Assembly (NCBI GenBank): GCA_028876695.1 | Contig: JAGWRH010000131.1 | Span: forward strand, 1 to 6,619 | From: Acidobacteriota bacterium | GTDB lineage: Bacteria > Acidobacteriota > Terriglobia > Acidiferrales > UBA7541 | DNA: 6,619 bases | Reading direction: 5' to 3' | Part shown: piece by piece, positions 1-5,033 of the stretch | Layout of the letters: each line of letters begins with the position of its first letter | Numbering within the stretch: position 1 is the stretch's first letter | Program-made: the position numbers and the translations under genes | Notes under the pieces: generated by a model | The model's input: only the letters and a program-made list of their open reading frames with translations | What the model was told of the DNA's origin: nothing | The model's database searches: none

Positions 1-1362
1 GAGCGCGCGGACGGCGCTATAGGCGTCATCGCCGCCCAGCACTTTTTGCCCGCCGCCTCCGCCGGTATCCGCGGGATTCGCCGGCTCGATGGTGGGATTT
101 CCTTTGTAGTAGATCGCACCTTGCTCGCGCGTGTTGACGTACACGAATCCCGTCAGCGGGCTGTACGACGGGCTCGTCCAGTTCACCGACCCCGTGATGC
201 TCGGGTAGATTAGATTTCCTTTTTTGGTGGGCTCGTTATTGGGCATCTGGATTGGCCGTCCGTTCGAGTCCAGCCCCTTCGCCCAGGTTTGCTTCGCGAA
301 CGCCTGCCCGGCGATAAACTTTCCGGTTTCGCGGTCGAGTACGTAATAGAACGCGTTGCGATTCGCCTGCGCGACCAGATGCCGCATTTGTCCGTGGATC
401 GTGGCGTCGAAAAGGATCGGCGGCTCCGCCGAATCCCAGTCGTGCGTTTCGTGGGGCGAAAACTGGAAATACCACTTCATCTTGCCGGTGTTCGCGTCGA
501 TGGCCAGTAGCGAGCAGGAGTACAAATTGTCGCCTTTGCGCGCGTCGCCGTTCCAGTCCGGCGCCGGGTTGCCTGTGCCCCAGAAGATCGTGTTGGTTTC
601 GGGATCGTACGAGCCGGTGTTCCAGGTGGTCGCACCGCCATACTTCCAGCTGTCGCCTTCCCAGGATTCCACCCCCGGTTCGCCGGCGCTGGGCACCGCG
701 TACAGTCGCCACAGCCGTTTGCCGGTTTTCGCGTCATACGCGTCGATGAAGCCGCGCAACCCTGCTTCGCCGCCGCCCATGCCGACAATGATCTTCCCGT
801 CGATTGCCAGCGGCGCCTGCGTGATGGCCACGCCCTCGGCATTGTTGCCGATCTCGCTGGTCCACTTCATTGCACCGGTCTTCGCGTTGAGGCACACCAG
901 GTGCGCATCGATTGTGGCCACATACACGTCGTTACCCAGCACCGCGACGCCGCGGTTGGTTGGAAAAAGTCCGATGGTAAGCAGCCGTCGCGGCAGCGGA
1001 GCGGTCCATTGCCACACTGGCCGCCCGGTGCGAACGTCCAGCGCCGTCACCGTCGTCGGCGGTTCCGTCACATACATGATTCCGCCTTCCACGATGGGCG
1101 TGGACTCGAAAATTCCCTGGTGGCTCAGTTGGTAAACCCAATGCATCTTGAGCTGATTCACATTCGACGGATTCACCTGCTTCAACCCGGAAAAGCGCCA
1201 CGACGAGTAATTCCCGCCGTAGGTGAGCCAGTCCTGCGGATGCTGCGCTGCGTGCAGGATTTGGTCGTACGTGATGTTGCTCTGCGCGCGCGCCGTTGCC
1301 AGGCATCCAACCGCCAGCGCCATCACTCCGAGTCCGTGGAAAACGCATCGAAGCGATTTCAT
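1..1362 (-). CDS. PQQ-dependent alcohol dehydrogenase-type quinoprotein, copy B (3' end outside window)
   Basis: Periplasmic quinoprotein predicted to oxidise an alcohol or aldehyde with PQQ and a bound metal. 454 residues are visible and the frame is open at the left edge; compared with the copy at 2378-4012, about 90 C-terminal residues are missing. It starts with a Sec signal peptide (MKSLRC..., likely cleavage after ARA near residue 26). Propeller repeats of the A-x-D-A-x-T-G-x-x-x-W type follow. Predicted metal and catalytic residues are Glu199 (GGGEAG), Asn265 (WGTGNP), and Asp308 and Asp310 (HDWD). Asp310 is the extra acidic residue found in lanthanide-dependent PQQ enzymes. The vicinal Cys pair of methanol dehydrogenase is absent (TIGLFPTNRG instead), and there is no CxxCH, so this is a heme-free type. 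The ATG at 1362 is preceded by GGAGGT, and the gene overlaps the upstream cytochrome stop by four bases. A run of five Gly sits at 434-438. Substrate unknown. Confidence 0.93.
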   Translation of the reverse strand, partial: MKSLRCVFHGLGVMALAVGCLATARAQSNITYDQILHAAQHPQDWLTYGGNYSSWRFSGLKQVNPSNVNQLKMHWVYQLSHQGIFESTPIVEGGIMYVTEPPTTVTALDVRTGRPVWQWTAPLPRRLLTIGLFPTNRGVAVLGNDVYVATIDAHLVCLNAKTGAMKWTSEIGNNAEGVAITQAPLAIDGKIIVGMGGGEAGLRGFIDAYDAKTGKRLWRLYAVPSAGEPGVESWEGDSWKYGGATTWNTGSYDPETNTIFWGTGNPAPDWNGDARKGDNLYSCSLLAIDANTGKMKWYFQFSPHETHDWDSAEPPILFDATIHGQMRHLVAQANRNAFYYVLDRETGKFIAGQAFAKQTWAKGLDSNGRPIQMPNNEPTKKGNLIYPSITGSVNWTSPSYSPLTGFVYVNTREQGAIYYKGNPTIEPANPADTGGGGGQKVLGGDDAYSAVRAL

Positions 1363-2204
1363 CGCCGAACCTCCAGGCTCGCCAGGTAAGCCACCACGTC
1401 GTTCAACTGCGCTTCCGAAAGTTTTCCCTTGTAGCTGGGCATAAAGCTCTCATTGGGGAGTTCTTCGATGCTTCTCGCTTTCAGCTTGTCCACCGAAATG
1501 ATGTTGCCATGCGCATCGCGCAGTTGCAGGCTGAACGATGACTCGTTCACGCGCGTGCCCGTCGCCACTTTGCCGTTCGCGAGCGTGACGCGGTACATGC
1601 GGTAGCCGCCGTACGCCGCGCGCGAGGGAAGCCCCGGCTCGCCGTTCGGCTTGTTGGCGCCCGGATTCAGAAGCTCGTCGCGCAAAAATGACGCGGACCG
1701 CTCCGATCCAATGTCCGAGAGATCAGGCCCCGAGTCTCCGCCTCTTCCGTCGATACTGTGGCACGAAGCGCAGCCGCTCGACTGGTACGCTTCCTTGCCT
1801 TTTTGCGGATCGCCCGTTGCCGCGGCGCCTGTGGCCTGCCCGAGCGTTCCGACGTAATCCACGACGTCCCAGATCTTGTCCTCGCCCAGATAGGAGAAAT
1901 TCGGCATTCCCGAGCCGATCACGCCGCCCCAAACCCGGTTGTACAGTCCCTCGGGCCCCATGGTGCGCGCCGCGCCCTGAATGTTCGGGCCGTTCGCGCC
2001 GCCGCCGTCGACGCCGTGGCACACAGCGCAGGTGCCGTCAAAAATCATCTTTCCCTGCGCGATGGATTGCGGAGTGGCCGGCGGATGCGCCTTGTGCGGA
2101 GGCGCTTGCCCGGTGGGAACTTGCGCCGCGGCGAATGGCGCTGTTGCCAAAAAAACGCACGCCAAGACGAGTGTGGCTCCATGCCACGAGAATTTCCAGG
2201 TCAT
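1359..2204 (-). CDS. Periplasmic diheme cytochrome c, copy B
   Basis: Predicted electron acceptor for the co-encoded PQQ dehydrogenase; 281 residues. A signal peptide (MTWKFSW..., cleavage likely at AAA|Q near residue 27) sends it to the periplasm. Domain 1 is a small class-I cytochrome with CAVCH at 59-63 and a probable axial Met100 in GSGMPNF. Domain 2 (about 136-278) has CASCH at 145-149, a GxGGDSGPDL stretch, a beta-rich segment (VATGTRVNESSF), and a probable second axial Met255 in SFMPS before the closing helix. Domain 2 matches the putative heme-binding domain described from Pirellula/Verrucomicrobium-type proteins. The ATG at 2204 is preferred because a G6 run lies eight bases upstream; the in-frame ATG at 2210 is only two bases from it, and an open frame up to 2297 lacks a better start. 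The stop overlaps the downstream dehydrogenase ATG. By eye it is only about 40-45% identical to the cytochrome at 4009-4869. Confidence 0.92.
   Translation of the reverse strand: MTWKFSWHGATLVLACVFLATAPFAAAQVPTGQAPPHKAHPPATPQSIAQGKMIFDGTCAVCHGVDGGGANGPNIQGAARTMGPEGLYNRVWGGVIGSGMPNFSYLGEDKIWDVVDYVGTLGQATGAAATGDPQKGKEAYQSSGCASCHSIDGRGGDSGPDLSDIGSERSASFLRDELLNPGANKPNGEPGLPSRAAYGGYRMYRVTLANGKVATGTRVNESSFSLQLRDAHGNIISVDKLKARSIEELPNESFMPSYKGKLSEAQLNDVVAYLASLEVRR
1369..1374 (-). promoter_or_regulatory. Ribosome binding site for dehydrogenase copy B
   Basis: A perfect GGAGGT lies six bases before the ATG at 1362, inside the last codons of the upstream cytochrome gene. It fixes the start and, with the ATGA overlap at 1359-1362, supports translational coupling of the two genes. 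Confidence 0.75.
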
Positions 2205-2212
2205 TTCCATTT

Positions 2213-2218
2213 CCCCCC
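2213..2218 (-). promoter_or_regulatory. G-rich ribosome binding site deciding the cytochrome B start
   Basis: A run of six G on the minus strand, followed by AA, lies eight bases from the ATG at 2204 and only two from the ATG at 2210. The spacing favours 2204. The other cytochrome gene has a similar G5AAG site. Confidence 0.55.
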
Positions 2219-2225
2219 GCGCCAC

Positions 2226-2231
2226 ATTGTA
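2226..2231 (-). promoter_or_regulatory. Possible -10 element upstream of cytochrome B
   Basis: TACAAT on the minus strand is a five-of-six match to a sigma-70 -10 box. A transcript would start near 2219, giving a very short leader containing only the G-rich ribosome binding site. The only -35-like hexamer, TTGCAA, lies 20 bases upstream, which is too far for a normal promoter. Weak; the second module could instead be read through from the first. Confidence 0.25.
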
Positions 2232-2296
2232 CATACCTGGCCGCAAACGGATTGCAAAAAATGGAATCTGCCCGCTCCGCGCCGCTCGATCAACCA

Positions 2297-2308
2297 CCGC
2301 GATCGCGG
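2297..2308. repeat. 12-bp perfect palindrome in the inter-module gap
   Basis: CCGCGATCGCGG is its own reverse complement. It lies 93 bases upstream of the cytochrome B start and outside any gene. It could be an operator for a dimeric regulator or just a GC-rich chance palindrome. No second copy was seen upstream of the first module. Confidence 0.4.
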
Positions 2309-2359
2309 GGTGCTGCTTGCTAAGGTTCCGTCCTCTTCGTGAAACCCGCCGTGCCGTTC

Positions 2360-2376
2360 ACGCCGCGTGGCGGCGT
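2360..2376 (-). terminator. Short hairpin just after the dehydrogenase A stop
   Basis: Perfect 7-bp stem ACGCCGC/GCGGCGT with a 3-base loop, beginning two bases after the TAG at 2378-2380 in the direction of transcription. No T-run follows directly, so it is not a textbook intrinsic terminator. It may protect the 3' end or partly separate expression of the two modules. Confidence 0.35.
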
Positions 2377-2377
2377 T

Positions 2378-4012
2378 CTACTCTTGCGGCAAGTCGAAGA
2401 CGAACAGTGAATTTCCCGACGAATCGGCCACGTATTGATGCCCATCGACCGCGTACGTCATGGGATTCGAGCGCAGCGGCGCGCCCAAATTGATGTGCCA
2501 CAGGTTCTCGCCGGTGGTGGCGTTGAGCGCGAAGAAATTGCCCTCCGCATCGGCGGAGAACACCAGATTCCCGGCGGTCGCGAGCACGCCCGTCCACGAA
2601 TCGCCGACCATCTCGAAATTCCACACGCGCTTGCCGGTCACTGCATCGAGCGCGCGAATCGACGTCGTATCCTGATCGCCCATCATGAATCGCCCGCCGC
2701 CTCCTCCTCCGCCCACCACGCCCACGGAATTTCCCGGCGCCATTTTCGCCTCGCCCTGGATGTACCACGCGCCGGCGTCGCGCGCGTTCACGTAGAAAAG
2801 GCCGGTCAATGGCGAATAGCACGGGCTCGTCCAGTTCACCCCGCCGGTCAGCGATGGATAGACAAGATTGCCCTCCGGCGTTGGCTGAATGTTTGGATTT
2901 TCGATCGGCCTTCCGTTCTGATCCAGACCCTTTGCCCAGGATTGCTTCGCGAACGGCACGCCGGTGATGAATTTTCCGCTCACGCGATCGAGCACGTAAT
3001 AAAATGCGTTGCGATTCGCCAGCGCGACGAGCTTGCGCGGCTGCCCGTCCACTTGCGCATCGAAGAGGATCGGCGGCTCCGACGAATCCCAGTCGTGCGT
3101 TTCGTGGGGCGAAAATTGGAAATACCATTTCATTTTTCCGGTGTTCGCATCGATGGCCAGCAGCGAGCAGGTGAAGAGATTGTCGCCGAGCCGCCCCTCG
3201 CCATTCCAATCCGGCGCCGGATTGCCCGTGCCCCAGTAGATCGTGTTGGTTTCAGGATCGTACGAGCCGGTGTTCCACGTCGTGCCGCCGCCATTCGACC
3301 AGCTTCCATTGGCCCAGGTATCCGCCCCCGGGTCGCTCGGGCTGCGCGGCACGGTGTACAGCCGCCACAGCAGCTTGCCGTCGTTCGCGTCGAATGCGCT
3401 CAAGAAGCCGTGCGCGCCCGCCTCTCCTCCGCCCACGCCGACGATGATTTTGCCGTTGATCGCCAGCGGCGCTCCGGTGTCGGCGAAGCCCTCCTTATTG
3501 TCGGCCACTTCCACGCTCCACTTTTCGCGGCCGGTCTTCGCGTCCAGGCACGCCAGATGCGCGTCGATCGTGTTCACGTACACGTTGTTGCCAAGGAGCG
3601 CCACGCCGCGGTTGGTTGGGAAGAGGCCGATCACCACCATGTCGCGCGGAAGTTGCGGCGACCATTGCCACAGCGCCTTTCCCGTGCGCGCATCGAGCGC
3701 CACCACCGTGCTCGGCGGTTCGGTGACGTACATAATGCCGTCGTTCACCAGCGGCACCGATTCGATCACGCCGCGTCCGCCCATCTGATACACCCACGCG
3801 ACCTTCAGCGAATTCACGTTCGCGGTATGGATCTGCTTCAGCTCCGAAAACCGCTGCGCCGCCAAATTCCCGCCGTACGTCAGCCAGTTGCCCGGATTCG
3901 GCGCCGACGCCGAATGCTCGATCTTCTCGAACGTCACCGGCGACTGCGCTATGCACGCAGCCGGTATCGTCAGAATTGCCAGTGCGATTGCCGTCCGCCC
4001 GACGATTCTCAT
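2378..4012 (-). CDS. PQQ-dependent alcohol dehydrogenase-type quinoprotein, copy A (complete)
   Basis: Complete 544-residue periplasmic quinoprotein, predicted to oxidise an alcohol or aldehyde. The signal peptide (MRIVGRTAIALAIL...) probably ends near CIA|Q at residue 22. Propeller blades show the usual A-x-D-x-x-T-G-x-x-x-W repeats, for example near 106-116 and 286-296. By alignment to methanol dehydrogenase motifs, the predicted metal/PQQ residues are Glu197 (GGGEAG), Trp246 (TTWNTG), Asn264 (GTGNP), catalytic Asp307 and extra acidic Asp309 (HDWDS), and Arg334 (NRNAF). There is no vicinal Cys pair (VVIGLFPTNRG at 126-136) and no CxxCH, so electrons must leave through a separate cytochrome. 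Seven Gly in a row occur at 434-440. The ATG at 4012 overlaps the cytochrome stop (ATGA). An in-frame open extension to 4855 is only the shadow of the cytochrome gene and would lack a signal peptide. Substrate unknown; the family includes methanol, ethanol and aromatic-alcohol dehydrogenases. Confidence 0.95.
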   Translation of the reverse strand: MRIVGRTAIALAILTIPAACIAQSPVTFEKIEHSASAPNPGNWLTYGGNLAAQRFSELKQIHTANVNSLKVAWVYQMGGRGVIESVPLVNDGIMYVTEPPSTVVALDARTGKALWQWSPQLPRDMVVIGLFPTNRGVALLGNNVYVNTIDAHLACLDAKTGREKWSVEVADNKEGFADTGAPLAINGKIIVGVGGGEAGAHGFLSAFDANDGKLLWRLYTVPRSPSDPGADTWANGSWSNGGGTTWNTGSYDPETNTIYWGTGNPAPDWNGEGRLGDNLFTCSLLAIDANTGKMKWYFQFSPHETHDWDSSEPPILFDAQVDGQPRKLVALANRNAFYYVLDRVSGKFITGVPFAKQSWAKGLDQNGRPIENPNIQPTPEGNLVYPSLTGGVNWTSPCYSPLTGLFYVNARDAGAWYIQGEAKMAPGNSVGVVGGGGGGGRFMMGDQDTTSIRALDAVTGKRVWNFEMVGDSWTGVLATAGNLVFSADAEGNFFALNATTGENLWHINLGAPLRSNPMTYAVDGHQYVADSSGNSLFVFDLPQE

Positions 4013-4869
4013 TGCGCCCCCTTCAGCGTCATCAAGTACGCCACCAGATCGTTGCGCTGCTGCTGCGAAAGGCGGCTGAAGCTCGGCATGTAACTCTTCC
4101 CGAATTCCTTGTCGATCGACTGCACATCCGCTTTGTTGATCGTGTGGTAGCTCCCGGCCATATCCCGCAGCACGATCACGAACGAGTCTTCGTTCACGCG
4201 CACGCCGGTGAACGTCTTGCCGTCCTTCGTGACGACCTTGGTCATCAAGTAGCCGGTCCACATGCGCCGGTCGGGAAGCGCCGGATCGGCCGGCGGATTT
4301 TTCCCCGGATCGACCAGTACTTCGTCCAGATACTTCGGCGAGCGCGCCGAGCCGATGCCCGTCAGCGGCGGACCGATCGCGCCGCCCTTGCCGTCGACCT
4401 CGTGGCAGGCCGCGCAGCCATTCGACGCGAACAGCTCTTTTCCTTTCGCCGGGTCGCCGTTCACCGTCGTCTCGCCCGGCTCCGGTCCGAGCGTCTTCAA
4501 ATACGCCACCACCTGCCACGCGCGCTTGTCGTTGAGCGAACTCACGGGCGCCATCGCCGTTCCCGGCAACCCATTGCGAATGATGCTGAACACGCCCTGC
4601 GGCCCACGCTTCCGCACCACGCCGTGGAGGTTCGGTCCCACGCCTCCGCTCGCGTCCACGCCGTGGCATTCGCCGCACGAACCCTGGAAATTCAATTTGC
4701 CGTCGTTGATATCCTGCGGAGTCATGTGCTCGGTGGGATCGCCTTGCGCGGCGGTCTGCGCGCTCTCGCCCCTTTGCCCTTGCTGCGCGGCTGCGGTTGC
4801 CGGCGCACCGCCCCAGAACGCGACCATCATCGCCAGCGCCCCTGCGCCCATCCATTTCATATTGGACAT
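4009..4869 (-). CDS. Periplasmic diheme cytochrome c, copy A
   Basis: Predicted electron acceptor for the overlapping dehydrogenase; 286 residues. The signal peptide starts MSNMKWMGAG and is probably cleaved at AAA|Q near residue 28. The first heme domain has CGECH at 65-69 with a probable axial Met106 (GTAMAP). The second domain (about 143-283) has CAACH at 152-156, then GKGGAIGPPL, a beta-rich segment (KTFTGVRVNEDSF), a probable axial Met261 (SYMPSF) and a closing LVAYLMTL helix. It resembles the putative heme-binding domain of Pirellula/Verrucomicrobium-type proteins, usually the tail of much larger proteins but here joined to a small cytochrome. The ATG at 4869 has G5AAG four to seven bases upstream; a longer frame from 4944 would put 25 charged residues before the signal peptide, and the ATG at 4860 lacks a ribosome binding site. 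A promoter candidate lies at 4964-4990. Confidence 0.93.
   Translation of the reverse strand: MSNMKWMGAGALAMMVAFWGGAPATAAAQQGQRGESAQTAAQGDPTEHMTPQDINDGKLNFQGSCGECHGVDASGGVGPNLHGVVRKRGPQGVFSIIRNGLPGTAMAPVSSLNDKRAWQVVAYLKTLGPEPGETTVNGDPAKGKELFASNGCAACHEVDGKGGAIGPPLTGIGSARSPKYLDEVLVDPGKNPPADPALPDRRMWTGYLMTKVVTKDGKTFTGVRVNEDSFVIVLRDMAGSYHTINKADVQSIDKEFGKSYMPSFSRLSQQQRNDLVAYLMTLKGAQ
4017..4024 (-). promoter_or_regulatory. Ribosome binding site for dehydrogenase copy A
   Basis: GAAGGGGG lies four bases before the ATG at 4012, within the last codons of the cytochrome gene. It supports the 4012 start and coupling through the 4-base ATGA overlap at 4009-4012. Confidence 0.55.
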
Positions 4870-4873
4870 ACGT

Positions 4874-4881
4874 CTTCCCCC
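4874..4881 (-). promoter_or_regulatory. Ribosome binding site deciding the cytochrome A start
   Basis: GGGGGAAG on the minus strand ends four bases before the ATG at 4869. The alternative ATGs at 4944 and 4860 have nothing comparable at the right distance. Confidence 0.55.
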
Positions 4882-4920
4882 AGCGAAAGTGACGCCACCT
4901 GCAAATCGCGTGTGCGAATA

Positions 4921-4943
4921 TGCGCGGTGCACAGCGCCGCGCA
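4921..4943 (-). other. Hairpin in the predicted leader of the first module
   Basis: A 7-bp perfect stem (TGCGCGG/CCGCGCA) with a 9-base loop lies between the candidate promoter and the cytochrome A ribosome binding site. A competing pairing TGTGCG (4911-4916) with CGCACA (4940-4945) shares the right arm, so two alternative folds are possible. It may affect leader stability; no riboswitch family is recognised. Confidence 0.3.
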
Positions 4944-4963
4944 CAAGAGACGCGTCGTGTTAG

Positions 4964-4990
4964 GTAATACGACGCCGCAAATTATGTCAA
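4964..4990 (-). promoter_or_regulatory. Candidate sigma-70-type promoter for the first cytochrome/dehydrogenase module
   Basis: On the minus strand a perfect -35 TTGACA (4985-4990) is followed after 15 bases by TATTAC (4964-4969), a four-of-six -10. The spacer is shorter than the ideal 17. Transcription would start near 4957, about 88 bases before the ATG at 4869. An 8-bp palindrome, GACGCGTC (4949-4956), sits at the predicted start and could be an operator. It lies wholly in the gap after the tannase-like gene. Confidence 0.45.
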
Positions 4991-5010
4991 GCGTTGTTCG
5001 CGGCTTACGT

Positions 5011-5027
5011 GAAGGCAGTACGCCTCC
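5011..5027 (-). terminator. Weak hairpin after the tannase-like gene
   Basis: GGAGGC and GCCTTC can pair as a 6-bp stem (one G-U pair) with a 5-base loop, starting six bases after the stop codon. No T-run follows, so intrinsic termination is doubtful. Confidence 0.22.
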
Positions 5028-5033
5028 GGCCGC

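Larger units (their letters stand above)
1..2204 (-). repeat. Tandem gene module, copy B (cytochrome c + PQQ dehydrogenase)
   Basis: This unit has the same gene order, the same ATGA junction and the same domain layout as 2378-4869. The dehydrogenase parts are about two-thirds identical in protein by eye; the cytochromes less. The pattern indicates an old tandem duplication rather than a recent one. No direct repeats or mobile-element ends flank the unit within the window. Confidence 0.8.
2378..4869 (-). repeat. Tandem gene module, copy A (cytochrome c + PQQ dehydrogenase)
   Basis: Complete copy of the duplicated unit and the promoter-proximal one. It serves as the length reference for copy B, showing that about 90 residues of dehydrogenase B lie beyond the left edge. 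Confidence 0.8.

Noticed and set aside
2240..2247. 8-base word TTTGCGGC (minus strand) shared by the two intergenic gaps, also at 4974-4981, each a few bases upstream of a possible -10
   Set aside because: In two gaps of about 170 bases, one shared 8-mer by chance is roughly a coin flip (170 x 170 / 65,536), so it is not evidence of a common operator.
3953..3967. I-P-A-A-C in the dehydrogenase A signal peptide as a lipobox
   Set aside because: Pro at the -3 position does not fit a normal lipobox, and copy B has an ordinary ARA|Q site at the same place.
2435..4093. Long plus-strand open frame of 552 codons antisense to dehydrogenase A and part of cytochrome A
   Set aside because: It is Arg/His/Ala-rich with no recognisable domain and runs opposite a clear conserved gene. 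High G+C makes long antisense frames common.
4013..4855. Upstream in-frame extension of dehydrogenase A
   Set aside because: This stretch is the wrong frame of the cytochrome A gene. The ATG at 4012 has a signal peptide directly after it and a ribosome binding site before it.
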